Shown: piece by piece, positions 45,031 to 53,646 of the stretch | Numbering within the stretch: the stretch's first letter is position 1 | Layout: the number at the start of each line of letters is the position of its first letter | Origin: UBA7803 sp040219135 | Lineage (GTDB): Bacteria; Pseudomonadota; Gammaproteobacteria; Pseudomonadales; Azotimanducaceae | NCBI GenBank assembly: GCA_040219135.1 | Contig: JAVJTA010000017.1 | Coordinates: 186,001-250,000, forward strand | Length of the DNA: 64,000 nt | Reading direction: 5' to 3' | Made by a program: the position numbers and the translations under genes | Notes under the pieces: model-generated | Told to the model about the DNA's origin: nothing | Seen by the model: only the letters and a program-made list of their open reading frames with translations | Databases searched by the model: none

Positions 45031-45609
45031 GTGGCCTGGCAGACTTTAGGCCCCCGGCTGCCCAGGGGCGGGAACCGGATCACGCGGTCGGTCGGCCGCT
45101 CGTTTCTCTGGCTCACGGGCTGGCGCGTCGAGGGGGAGTTCCCGGATCGGCCCCAGCTCATCGTCGCCGTGGCGCCGCACTCGTCCAACTTCGACTGGAT
45201 CCTCTCCATCGCGGTGATCTGGTCGCTCGGCCTGCGGGCCTCTTACCTGGCGAAGCATTCCCTGTTCCGGTTTCCCCTCGGCGCGCTGCTGCGGCGTCTC
45301 GGCGCCATTCCCGTCGATCGGCGCGCCGCCAGCGGTCTGGTGGAACAGATCAGCCGGCGCTTTGCCGAGCAGCCGCAGCTGATCCTCGGCATCACTCCGG
45401 AGGGCACCCGCCAGGGCGCGTCGCGTTGGCGCACGGGCTTTGCGCGCATCGCCTGCGCCGCCAACGTGCCGGTCCTGCCGACGATCCTCGACTACCCGGC
45501 GAAGCGGATCACCTTCCGGCCGCCCATCACCGTGCTCGGCGACGTCGACGCGGTGGTCGCCCAGGTGCAGGCGGCGGCCGCCTGCGGGGTGCCGCGCCTG
45601 AGTCGATGA
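45031..45609 (+). CDS. 1-acylglycerol-3-phosphate acyltransferase family protein
   Basis: A 192-residue PlsC-type acyltransferase starting at GTG 45031, 37 bases after the aldehyde dehydrogenase. The catalytic block is APHSSNFDW (a variant of HxxxxD: H, four residues, D), and ITPEGTRQGAS corresponds to the EGTR block III. No long membrane helix is present beyond a short hydrophobic stretch. It probably moves an acyl chain onto lysophosphatidate or a related acceptor at the membrane face. It is shorter than PlsC (about 245 aa) and resembles the compact family often found outside phospholipid operons. Confidence 0.82.
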   Translation: MAWQTLGPRLPRGGNRITRSVGRSFLWLTGWRVEGEFPDRPQLIVAVAPHSSNFDWILSIAVIWSLGLRASYLAKHSLFRFPLGALLRRLGAIPVDRRAASGLVEQISRRFAEQPQLILGITPEGTRQGASRWRTGFARIACAANVPVLPTILDYPAKRITFRPPITVLGDVDAVVAQVQAAAACGVPRLSR

Positions 45610-45695
45610 GCCGCGCTCGCTGAATCACTTCGCCGCGAAGCTCCGCCGGTGCACGCCTCGGCGGCGCACGGCGGCGCGCGACTGCGGTGCGTCCG

Positions 45696-45734
45696 CCGGC
45701 CCGTGCTGCGCCAGATTGGCGCAGCACGGGCCGG
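45696..45734. terminator. Perfect 18-bp hairpin downstream of the acyltransferase gene
   Basis: CCGGCCCGTGCTGCGCCA (45696-45713), loop GAT, TGGCGCAGCACGGGCCGG (45717-45734): all 18 pairs match. It lies 87 bases after the acyltransferase stop in a 298-bp gap. The following ATTTCCC is not a good T-run, so it may be a terminator-like or mobile palindromic element. Such long perfect stems with tiny loops also occur in REP/MITE-type sequences. Confidence 0.6.
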
Positions 45735-45780
45735 ATTTCCCTTCGGGAGTCCTCTGGCGCTGCGGGATCACAGGTTGGCA

Positions 45781-45828
45781 CTGCAATTGCAGATCCGATG
45801 GCAGATTGGATTGCAGACTGGATTGCAG
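45781..45828. repeat. 12-bp imperfect tandem repeat, four units
   Basis: CTGCAATTGCAG, ATCCGATGGCAG, ATTGGATTGCAG, ACTGGATTGCAG from 45781 to 45828, each ending in GCAG. Further GATTGCG and CCGCAACCGC remnants follow. The 12-base period keeps one reading frame, giving AIQSAIQSAI on the minus strand and ADWIADWIA on the plus strand, but no gene there is supported. Confidence 0.55.
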
Positions 45829-45907
45829 CCGCAACCGCGATTGCGACGAAAAACGCAGGGCGGGGCGAGCTACTGAATTCGTTTCCGACGCGTGAGGAGT
45901 TACGTCC

Positions 45908-46090
45908 ATGTTCGACCAGACGCTGGGTTTCAACGCTGAACTGATTCTCGACGGGGTGATTCACGATGCCACCGCTCTCTTCGAGCAGTACGAGCCGGCC
46001 AACGAGGCCGAGCAGCCCGCCGCCGACGGCGTCGCGGGGCGCGGCATGCCCGAAGCGGCCTGCGAAAATCTCTACGCCACGCCCTGGTGA
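45908..46090 (+). CDS. Possible 60-residue protein of unknown function
   Basis: A short frame starting MFDQTLGFNAELILDG from ATG 45908, with a good ribosome site (GAGGAG ten bases upstream). It is acidic in the middle (EQYEPANEAEQ) and ends in LYATPW. No family is recognised. The strong ribosome site and lack of a competing gene make it credible, but GC-rich chance frames of this size are common. It converges on the FAH-family gene. Confidence 0.4.
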   Translation: MFDQTLGFNAELILDGVIHDATALFEQYEPANEAEQPAADGVAGRGMPEAACENLYATPW

Positions 46091-46108
46091 ACGCACAGGC
46101 GCGCGCGT

Positions 46109-46975
46109 TCAGTCGTCGGGGCGCTCGGCTTCGACGTGGTTGCGCAGCGTGCCGAGCCCGCTCACGGTGATCTCGATCTCGTCCCCGGGTTCGAGGTAGC
46201 GGGGCGGGTCCTGCTCGCTGCCGGTGCCCATGGGCGTGCCGGTGGCGATCAGGTCGCCCGGAGTCAGGCGCATGAACGTCGACAGATAGCTCACCAGATA
46301 GGTGAAGCGGAAGCGCAGGCCGGCCGTGGTTCCCTGCTGGCGCTGCTCGCCGTTCACGAGCGTCGTCAGCGACAGCTCGTCCAGCGGCGGGCACTCGTCG
46401 CGGGTGACCAGCCAGGGGCCTACGGATCCCGAGCGTTCGAAGTTCTTCCCCTGGGTGACGTTGAACTCGCCGTGGGCCATCCAGTCCCGGGCCGAGCCTT
46501 CGTTCATGATGGTGAGACCGGCGATGTGCTCCAGGGCCTTTTCCTCCGGGATCCTCCGGCCCTCCTTGCCGACCACCAGGACGATCTCACCGGCGTAGTC
46601 CAGTTCCTCCGTCTCCGGCGGCTTGAGGATCGCCTGGCCGTGACCGACCAGGGACTCCCGGGTGCGCAGAAAGATGCTGGGATACTCGGCCCGTTTGCCC
46701 TCCGGGGTGACCCGCGGTTTGCGATCGGGGTAGTTGACACCGATGCAGACGATCTTGCGCGCGTTGTTCAGCGGCGGCAGATAGTCGATCTCCTTCAGCG
46801 CGAAATCGGCGGAGCCACTCACCGCCACGTCCTGGGCGCGGACCAGTGCGCCGGCGTCGAGCACGTGGCGCAGGCTGGGGTATTCGGGCATACGCTCCGA
46901 CAGATCCACCACCCGGTCGTCGACGATGGCGCCGAAGTGTTCTTCCCGGCCTATCCGGAACGTCAGGAAACGCAT
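46109..46975 (-). CDS. Fumarylacetoacetate hydrolase (FAH) family protein
   Basis: A 288-residue enzyme from ATG 46975. KIVCIGVNYPDRKPR marks the start of the FAH domain; PPETEELDYAGEIVLVVGK holds the metal-binding acidic residues, and TPGDLIATGTPMGTG the characteristic C-terminal loop. Substrates of the family include fumarylpyruvate, 2-oxo-hept-3-ene-dioate and acylpyruvates, typical of aromatic ring-cleavage pathways. It follows the RND transporter gene on the minus strand with a two-base gap, so it may be transcribed with it, an odd pairing. Decarboxylase or hydratase activity is also possible. Confidence 0.84.
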   Translation of the reverse strand: MRFLTFRIGREEHFGAIVDDRVVDLSERMPEYPSLRHVLDAGALVRAQDVAVSGSADFALKEIDYLPPLNNARKIVCIGVNYPDRKPRVTPEGKRAEYPSIFLRTRESLVGHGQAILKPPETEELDYAGEIVLVVGKEGRRIPEEKALEHIAGLTIMNEGSARDWMAHGEFNVTQGKNFERSGSVGPWLVTRDECPPLDELSLTTLVNGEQRQQGTTAGLRFRFTYLVSYLSTFMRLTPGDLIATGTPMGTGSEQDPPRYLEPGDEIEITVSGLGTLRNHVEAERPDD

Positions 46976-46977
46976 GG

Positions 46978-49900
46978 TCAACTTTCCTTGAACGGTTGAG
47001 GCGGCGGCGCCTGCCCGGTGAGGCGCGCGAGCTCGCGGGATACGGCCTCCGGCGAGCCGGTGCGCCGGGCGAACAGATGGTAGAACGCCGGTACCACGAA
47101 CAGGGTGAGAAGACTCGCGACAGTGACGCCGGAAAAGATCACCACGCCGAGCACGTTGCGGCTTTCCGCCCCGGCTCCGCTGGCGAGAAGCAGCGGCAGA
47201 GAGCCGATGGCCGTGGACAGGGTCGTCATGATCACCGGTCGCAGGCGGATGCCGGCCGCTTCGACGATGGCGGCTTCGAACCCGCGCCCGGCGTCGCGCA
47301 TCTGATTGATGAATTCGACGATGAGCACGCCGTTCTTCGCGGCGATACCGATGAGCATGACCAGACCGATCTGGCTGTAGATGTTCATGGACGAGCCGGT
47401 TAGGTACAGGCCGAGCAGGGCCCCGGCCATGGCCAGAGGTACGGTGAGAATGATCACCAGGGGATGAATGAAGCTCTCGAACTGAGCCGCGAGCACCAGA
47501 AACACGATGAGCATCGCGATACCGAAGGTGAACAGCAGGCTGTCGGCGGCCTCTCTGAACTCCAGGGACTCGCCCTTGTATCCTACCTGGGCGGTCTCCG
47601 GAAGTTCATCGCGGGTCAGGTCTTCGAGGAATTCGAGCGCCTCGCCGAGGGAATAACCGGGTGCGAGGCTCGCGCTCAGGGTGACGGCGCGCAGTCGATT
47701 GTGGCGGTACAGCGTGCCCGCGCCGGCGGTTTCCTCCAGATTGATCAGATTGGCGAGCGGCACCAGTTCGCCGCTGGTCTCCGAACGCACGTAGATGTTC
47801 GACAGGTCTGCGGCGGACGCTCGCTGGTCCTCGCGCGCCTGCAGCACCACGTCGTACTCCTCGCCGTCCTGGACGAAGGTGGTGATGCGCTGCTCGCTCA
47901 TCATCGCCGACAGGGTTCGTCCGACGTTCTGGACCGAGACGCCGAGGGCGGCAGCCCGGTTCTTGTCGATGCGCACCACGACCTGGGGCTGTGTCTCCTT
48001 GAGGTCACTGTCGATGCGCTCGATGCCGGGCCAGTTCTCGGCCCGCTCCATCAGCAGATCGCGCCAGCGCGCCAGTTCGTCGTAGTTCGGCCCGCCGAGC
48101 ACGAACTGCACGGGCATGTTGCCGCCGCCGCCGCCGGACAGGCCGGAGCGGCTGAACGGGAAGGCCTGTACGAAGGGGATGTTGCGCCAGGTGTCTCCGG
48201 CTCTGGCGGCGGCCTGTGCGGTGCTGAGGTCGCGTTCCTGCCAAGGCACCATGGAAACCATTACCACCCCCGAGTTCGGCGCCGAGCTGCCCCAGCCCGG
48301 TATCCGCACCAGGGTGCGGGCGATGAGACCTTCGTTCTGCATCTCGATGAGCGGCGCCTCGATCTCCGCCATGGCCTCGCGCATGCGCTCGATGCCGGTA
48401 CCCTCCGGTGCCCGCACCATCGCCATGAACATGCCCTGGTCCTCGGCTGGCGCGTACTCCGACGGCAGCTCCTGGTACAGCCAGATGAGTGCGGCCAGGA
48501 CCGCGAGGGTCGCCGGGATCGCCGCCCAGCTCACTCGCAGTACGGCGGTCAACGCCCGCTGGTACGCGCTTTCCAGGTGCCCGAAGGCGCGTTCCACCCC
48601 TCTCGTGAACGGATTCTTGCGTTCCTTCTTCTTGAGAATCTTCGAGCACATCACCGGCGTCAGCGACAGCGCGAGCACGCTGGAAAAGATCACCGCCGCA
48701 CAGATGGTCACCGCCAGCTCGCCGAAGATCACGCCCATGTTGTCGGAGAGGAACACGATGGGGGTGAACACCGCCACCAGAACGGCGGTGGTAGCGACGA
48801 CGGCGAAGGCCACCTGGCGCGAGCCGCGGTAGGCGGCCAGCAGCGGCGGCTCGCCATTCTCGATGCGCCGGTGGATGTTCTCCAGCACGACGATGGCGTC
48901 GTCCACCACCAGCCCGATGGACAGCACCAGAGCCAGCAGGGTGATCAGGTTCACCGAGTAGCCGAATGCGGCCAGGGCGATGAACGCCGAGGTCAGGCAG
49001 ATTGGAATGGTCACCGCCGGAATGATCATGGTGCGGAAGGTGCCGAGGAACGCCAGGATCACCAGGCTGACCAGCACGGTGGTGGCGATGATGGTCTGGT
49101 AGACGGAATCGATCGCCTCGCGGATGAACAGCGAATCGTCGGAGCTGGCAATGAAATCCATGTGCGCCGGCAGCGACTCGTTGACGCGGGCGATCTCGGC
49201 CTTGACGGCCTCGAGGGTCGCCAGGGTGTTGGCCGTGGACTGCTTGACGATGCCCATTCCCACCGTGGTCTTCTGATTGGCCCGGAACGATTCGCGCAGG
49301 TTCTGCGGGGCCAGCGCCACTTCGGCCACCTCCCCGAGGCGGATCAGGTGGCCGTCCTGGCCGGTGCCGAGGACCAGATTGCGGAAGTCCTGGGGTGTGT
49401 TGTAGCCGCGCTCCAGACGCACCTGGAACTCGCGGTCGCTGGATTCCAGGCGCCCTGCGGGCAGCTCCAGATTCTCCCGGCGCAGGGCGGCTTCGATGTC
49501 CGTGACGGTGAGATTGCGCGCGGCCAGCGCCAGGCGATCGAGCCAGATGCGCATGCTCGGACGGCCGCCGCCGTTGATGCCCACCGAGGCGACGCCGGGA
49601 ATCACGGCGAAACGGTCCTCCAGATAGCGGCGCGCGTAGTCGTCCAGCTCCATCATGGTCATGCGGTCGCTGGACAGACTGATGTACATGATCGGCCGGG
49701 CGTCGGAATCCTGCTTCGCGACTTCGGGCTTCTCCACGTCCTCGGGCAGGCGGCCGACGATGCGTGACACGCGGTCGCGGACGTCATTGGCCGCCTCGTC
49801 GATGTCCCGGTCAAGGTCGAACTCGATGTTGATGCCAGAACGACCGTCCCGGGATGACGAGGTGATCTGCCGGATGCCCTCGATGCCGCTGATCTGATCC

Positions 49901-50103
49901 TCTATCACCTGGGTGATGCGGGTTTCGACGATCTCAGCCGAGGCCCCCACGTAGTCGGTGCTGATGGAGACCACCGGGGGGTTGATGTCCGGGTATTCGC
50001 GCAGCGGCAGGTAGTTGAAGGACAGAACGCCGAACGCGACCAGCAGCAGGCTGATCACGGTGGCGAACACAGGACGCTTCACGGATACGTCGGACAGCCA
50101 CAT
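46978..50103 (-). CDS. RND family efflux transporter, inner-membrane permease
   Basis: A 1041-residue protein of the AcrB/MexB class. The first helix follows SVKRPVFATVISLLLV. Two large periplasmic domains separate 12 helices, and the proton-relay aspartate pair lies in GLVVDDAIVVLENIH. The segments LPEREYP-like LPLREYPDI and EMKPLIEMQ-like regions agree with multidrug or solvent exporters such as MexF/AcrD relatives. It pairs with the upstream periplasmic fusion protein; no outer-membrane TolC-like gene is in the window. Substrates are drugs, detergents or hydrophobic compounds, perhaps metabolites of the surrounding catabolic genes. Confidence 0.9.
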   Translation of the reverse strand: MWLSDVSVKRPVFATVISLLLVAFGVLSFNYLPLREYPDINPPVVSISTDYVGASAEIVETRITQVIEDQISGIEGIRQITSSSRDGRSGINIEFDLDRDIDEAANDVRDRVSRIVGRLPEDVEKPEVAKQDSDARPIMYISLSSDRMTMMELDDYARRYLEDRFAVIPGVASVGINGGGRPSMRIWLDRLALAARNLTVTDIEAALRRENLELPAGRLESSDREFQVRLERGYNTPQDFRNLVLGTGQDGHLIRLGEVAEVALAPQNLRESFRANQKTTVGMGIVKQSTANTLATLEAVKAEIARVNESLPAHMDFIASSDDSLFIREAIDSVYQTIIATTVLVSLVILAFLGTFRTMIIPAVTIPICLTSAFIALAAFGYSVNLITLLALVLSIGLVVDDAIVVLENIHRRIENGEPPLLAAYRGSRQVAFAVVATTAVLVAVFTPIVFLSDNMGVIFGELAVTICAAVIFSSVLALSLTPVMCSKILKKKERKNPFTRGVERAFGHLESAYQRALTAVLRVSWAAIPATLAVLAALIWLYQELPSEYAPAEDQGMFMAMVRAPEGTGIERMREAMAEIEAPLIEMQNEGLIARTLVRIPGWGSSAPNSGVVMVSMVPWQERDLSTAQAAARAGDTWRNIPFVQAFPFSRSGLSGGGGGNMPVQFVLGGPNYDELARWRDLLMERAENWPGIERIDSDLKETQPQVVVRIDKNRAAALGVSVQNVGRTLSAMMSEQRITTFVQDGEEYDVVLQAREDQRASAADLSNIYVRSETSGELVPLANLINLEETAGAGTLYRHNRLRAVTLSASLAPGYSLGEALEFLEDLTRDELPETAQVGYKGESLEFREAADSLLFTFGIAMLIVFLVLAAQFESFIHPLVIILTVPLAMAGALLGLYLTGSSMNIYSQIGLVMLIGIAAKNGVLIVEFINQMRDAGRGFEAAIVEAAGIRLRPVIMTTLSTAIGSLPLLLASGAGAESRNVLGVVIFSGVTVASLLTLFVVPAFYHLFARRTGSPEAVSRELARLTGQAPPPQPFKES

Positions 50104-50109
50104 GGCGGA

Positions 50110-51237
50110 TCAGCCCTCCGGTCGGGTGGTTGTTCCGGCCGTGCCGGGCAGGTCCTCCGGCGCGTCATCCGCGGTGCGCACCGGGGAGCCGGGCCGGACT
50201 TTGATCACGCCCTCGGTGATCACCATCTCGCCGGGGCTGAGGCCGTCGATGATCTCCACCCAGCCCTGGTAGCGGTCACCGTGGCGAACCTCGCGGATGT
50301 CCGCATGACCATCGACTACGGTGTACACGAACACCTGATCGCCGCGCTGGATCAGAGCGTCCTCGGGCACCATCAGGGCTTCCCGCTGAGCGGTCACCAG
50401 GCGCACGGTGAGCAGCATGCCCGGCCGCAGCAGCAGCAACTCGTTGTCGATGTGAGCGCGCACGGTGGCGGCGCGGGTCACCGGGTCGACGCGCGAATCG
50501 ATGTTGCGCACGGTCGCCTCGAAGGTGCGATCGGGATAGGCGACGCTGTGGGCGGCGAGTTCCATGCCCGGATGCAGGAGGTTCAGATAGATCTCCGGCA
50601 GGGAAAAATCCAGCTTGATGACGGAAACGTCGTCCAGGGTCGTGATCGCCGTGCCCGGGGTGATGAGGGTGCCTTCACTCACCTGCCGGAACCCGAGCAG
50701 GCCGCTGAACGGCGCCCGGATCAACCGGTCGGCGAGCCGGGCGACGACCGACTGGTAGCGCGCCTCGGCGGCGGCGAATCGGGCCCGGGCTTCGTCCACC
50801 TGGGAGACCGGTACGGTCTGCTGGGCGAGCAGATTTTCCAGACGCCGCAGCTGGGTGCGGGCGTCGTCGACGTTGGCCTGGGCCTCGGCGAGCAGAGCGG
50901 TTTCTTCCCGGTTGGTGAGTTCCAGCAGCACGTCACCGGCAGCCACCAGACCGCCGTCGTCGAAGCGGACCTGGCTGACGGTGTCCGTCACCTTGGCGGT
51001 GATGGTCACCGACTCGTTGGCCCGGGCGGTGCCGATGGCCTCGACTTCCGCCCGGATGATGCGCGGCTGGGCGGCGGCAGTGACCACCAGCGTGGGCCCG
51101 CGGGCGCCGCCCGGGGTGCGACCGGCGGGCGTGGCCGACTCGTCGGTGCAGCCGCCGAGCAGTACCAGGGTCAGGCCGAACAGGCCGAATGCGCGAAACG
51201 CCACCAGCAGAGTTTCCCCGAAGCGGACCGGGATCAT
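50110..51237 (-). CDS. RND periplasmic membrane fusion protein (lipoprotein)
   Basis: A 375-residue adaptor subunit. The N-terminus is a lipoprotein signal with lipobox LLGGC (C30). Lipoyl/barrel-sandwich halves flank a helical hairpin (NVDDARTQLRRLENLLAQQ) and end in a beta-barrel with GTLITPGTAITTLDD. The family bridges the pump and an outer-membrane channel. The stop is six bases before the pump ATG. It is divergent from the MatB-like gene with 83 bases between starts. Confidence 0.9.
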   Translation of the reverse strand: MIPVRFGETLLVAFRAFGLFGLTLVLLGGCTDESATPAGRTPGGARGPTLVVTAAAQPRIIRAEVEAIGTARANESVTITAKVTDTVSQVRFDDGGLVAAGDVLLELTNREETALLAEAQANVDDARTQLRRLENLLAQQTVPVSQVDEARARFAAAEARYQSVVARLADRLIRAPFSGLLGFRQVSEGTLITPGTAITTLDDVSVIKLDFSLPEIYLNLLHPGMELAAHSVAYPDRTFEATVRNIDSRVDPVTRAATVRAHIDNELLLLRPGMLLTVRLVTAQREALMVPEDALIQRGDQVFVYTVVDGHADIREVRHGDRYQGWVEIIDGLSPGEMVITEGVIKVRPGSPVRTADDAPEDLPGTAGTTTRPEG

Positions 51238-51320
51238 ACCCGGAAATCCAGCCCGGACACCCGCGTCGCGCGGGTTGCGCAGCCCACAGCGTGGCGCCGT
51301 GCAGCGTGTAAACTAGCGCG

Positions 51321-52832
51321 ATGAACCGCGACGGAAATTTCGCTCAAGCCCTTGCCACGGCGGCGGCCGATCATCCGCACCGCGACTGTCTCAGACTCGG
51401 CGCGGCGGCCGATGCGCCGACCTGGTCGTATGCCGATCTCGACACCTGGATTCAGCGCATGGCCGGCGCTCTGCACGCGGCCGGCGTGACGCCGGGCGAT
51501 CGGGTGCTGGTGCAGGTGGAGAAATCGGCGGAAGCCGTGGCGCTATACCTCGGCTGCCTGCGCCTCGGCGCCGTGTACGTGCCGCTGAACACCGCCTACA
51601 CGCCGGAGGAGGTGACCTATTTCCTGGGTGACGCCGAGCCCCGGGTGTACGTCTGTGGCCCCACCGCCGACAGCACGGCGGCGGCGGCGGCCGGGGTGAC
51701 CGTGCTTACCCTTGACGGCGAGGGCCTTGGGTCGCTGCGCGAAGCCGCTCGCCGGGCCGATCCGTTCACCGGCGTCGAACATCGTGAGGCGCGGGATCTG
51801 GCTGCCATCGTCTACACCTCGGGCACCACCGGACGATCCAAGGGCGCCATGCTCAGCCATGCGAACCTGGCCTCCAACGCGCGGGTGCTGCGCGAGGCCT
51901 GGGGCTGGCGCGATGACGACGTGCTGCTCCACGCGCTGCCGATCTTCCACGTCCATGGGCTGTTCGTGGCCCTGCACTGCGCGCTGCTCGGGGCCACGCC
52001 GATCATCTTTCTGACGCGTTTCGACCCGGCTGCCGTGCTGGCCGCGCTGCCCCGCGCCACGGTGATGATGGGCGTGCCGACGTTTTACACCCGGCTGCTC
52101 GAATGCGACGACCTCGACCGGTCCGAGTGCGCTCACATGCGCCTGTTCGTATCCGGCTCCGCTCCGCTCACCGAGCAGACTTTCGCCGCCTGGGAGGCGC
52201 ACACCGGTCATCGCATCCTCGAGCGTTACGGCATGAGCGAAACCATGATGAATACCTCCAACCCGCTAGACGGAGAGCGCGTGCCAGGCACCGTGGGCTA
52301 CCCGCTGCCCGGGGTGGAGGCGCGCATCACCGGCGATGAGGGCCAGGTGCTCGAACCCGGCGAAGTGGGGATCATCGAGGTTCGCGGCCCGAACGTCTTC
52401 TCCGGCTACTGGCGCATGCCGGAGAAGACTGCGGAGGAATTCCGCGCCGACGGGTTCTTCGTTACCGGTGACCTCGGCACCATGGCCGACGACGGCCGCA
52501 TTGCCATCGTCGGCCGCGCCAAGGACCTGGTGATCACCGGCGGTTACAACGTTTACCCCAAGGAAATCGAGCACCTGCTGGATGAGATCCCCGGTGTGGT
52601 GGAAAGTGCCGTCATCGGCGTTCCCCATCCGGACTTCGGCGAAGGCGTGGTGGCGGTGCTGGTCACCGGTGCTGCGAAGGTCACCCAGGCCGACGTCGCC
52701 CGCGCCCTCGATGGGCGGCTGGCACGGTTCAAGCAGCCAAAGGCCGTGGTCAGCGTCGAGGCGCTGCCGCGCAATGCCATGGGCAAGGTGCAGAAGAACG
52801 TGCTCCGGGAACGCTTCCGCGATCTGTTCTGA
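51321..52832 (+). CDS. matB: Malonyl-CoA synthetase-like (MatB) acyl-CoA ligase
   Basis: A 503-residue adenylate-forming ligase. Motifs are YTSGTTGRSKGAMLSH, RYGMSETMMNTSNP, GFFVTGDLGTMADDG, DLVITGGYNVYPKEIE and AMGKVQKNVLRE. GMSETMMNTSNPLDGERVPG closely matches rhizobial and mammalian (ACSF3-type) malonyl-CoA synthetases. It would convert malonate to malonyl-CoA; methylmalonate is possible. No ribosome site is seen; a TAAACT box at 51309-51314 could give a leaderless transcript. Two downstream rightward genes (hydrolase and a 3-hydroxyacid dehydrogenase) may share its operon. Confidence 0.83.
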   Translation: MNRDGNFAQALATAAADHPHRDCLRLGAAADAPTWSYADLDTWIQRMAGALHAAGVTPGDRVLVQVEKSAEAVALYLGCLRLGAVYVPLNTAYTPEEVTYFLGDAEPRVYVCGPTADSTAAAAAGVTVLTLDGEGLGSLREAARRADPFTGVEHREARDLAAIVYTSGTTGRSKGAMLSHANLASNARVLREAWGWRDDDVLLHALPIFHVHGLFVALHCALLGATPIIFLTRFDPAAVLAALPRATVMMGVPTFYTRLLECDDLDRSECAHMRLFVSGSAPLTEQTFAAWEAHTGHRILERYGMSETMMNTSNPLDGERVPGTVGYPLPGVEARITGDEGQVLEPGEVGIIEVRGPNVFSGYWRMPEKTAEEFRADGFFVTGDLGTMADDGRIAIVGRAKDLVITGGYNVYPKEIEHLLDEIPGVVESAVIGVPHPDFGEGVVAVLVTGAAKVTQADVARALDGRLARFKQPKAVVSVEALPRNAMGKVQKNVLRERFRDLF

Positions 52833-52903
52833 GACTGCCGCTGACTGGATTTCCCGCCGGCCATCCCCTACGGTACGGGCGAATCAGCGGAGGGGGATCG
52901 AGC

Positions 52904-53626
52904 GTGCCGACGTTCACTGACGGAGAAGTCGAACTCTACTACGAGGAGCGTGGGCAGGGCTTTCCGCTGCTGCTGATCGCGCCCGGCGGCATGCGTTCGG
53001 CACTGTCGTTCTGGGAGCGCACGCCGTGGAACCCGATGACCGAGCTTGCCGACGAGTTGCGCGTGATCGCCATGGATCAGCGCAACGCCGGCGGGTCGAG
53101 GGCGCCGGTCCGCGCTGACGACGGCTGGCACGTCTACACGGCGGATCAGCTGGCGCTGCTCGACCACCTCGGCGTCGACCGTTTTCACGTCGCAGGGATG
53201 TGCATCGGTGGTCCCTACTGCATGGGGCTCATCGAAGCCGCGCCGGAACGGGTGGCGTCGGCGGTGCTTTTTCAGACCATTGGTCTCAAGGACAACCGTC
53301 AGGCCTTCTACGACATGTTCGACAGCTGGTCCGAGGAGCTGAAGCCGCAAAGACCCGAAGTGCCGGAAGCGGCCTGGGAGTCTTTCAAGCACAACATGTA
53401 CGACGGCGACTTTCTGTTCAACGTCGACCGTGAGTTCGTTCGCCGCTGTCAGACGCCGCTGCTGGTGCTCTGTGGCGCCGACCTGTACCACCCGACGGAG
53501 ACATCGCGCGAGATCGCTGCGCTGGCGCCCGGGGCGCGCTTCATCGAGCACTGGAAGGAGGGGGCCGAACGGGACGCGGCGCGGGCCGCCGTGCGCGAGT
53601 TTCTGCGCGAACACACGCCGGACTGA
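52904..53626 (+). CDS. Alpha/beta-hydrolase with cysteine in the nucleophile elbow
   Basis: A 240-residue alpha/beta-hydrolase starting with GTG 52904. The elbow is HVAGMCIGGPY, putting C100 where serine is usual. The acid lies in LVLCGADLYHP and the histidine in FIEHWKEG. Cysteine nucleophiles occur in dienelactone hydrolases and several uncharacterised hydrolases, so catalysis is plausible. It comes 71 bases after the MatB-like gene and 20 bases before a 3-hydroxyisobutyrate-dehydrogenase-like gene, suggesting a three-gene unit. Confidence 0.82.
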   Translation: MPTFTDGEVELYYEERGQGFPLLLIAPGGMRSALSFWERTPWNPMTELADELRVIAMDQRNAGGSRAPVRADDGWHVYTADQLALLDHLGVDRFHVAGMCIGGPYCMGLIEAAPERVASAVLFQTIGLKDNRQAFYDMFDSWSEELKPQRPEVPEAAWESFKHNMYDGDFLFNVDREFVRRCQTPLLVLCGADLYHPTETSREIAALAPGARFIEHWKEGAERDAARAAVREFLREHTPD

Positions 53627-53646
53627 GTCATCCAGAGGAGTCCTCC

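Noticed and set aside
45527..46096. Minus-strand frame with AIQSAIQSAI repeats
   Set aside because: The repeated peptide simply reflects a 12-base DNA repeat; flanks are unlike a protein and overlap the acyltransferase gene.
47464..49767. Long open frame on the plus strand opposite the RND transporter gene
   Set aside because: It is the antisense shadow of a well-conserved pump gene in GC-rich DNA. It has no family resemblance, no credible ribosome site and low-complexity composition (H, Q, R, G).
51260..51274. CCCGCG / CGCGGG mini-hairpin in the divergent RND/MatB promoter region
   Set aside because: Only six base pairs with a three-base loop; expected by chance in DNA of this composition and without further support.
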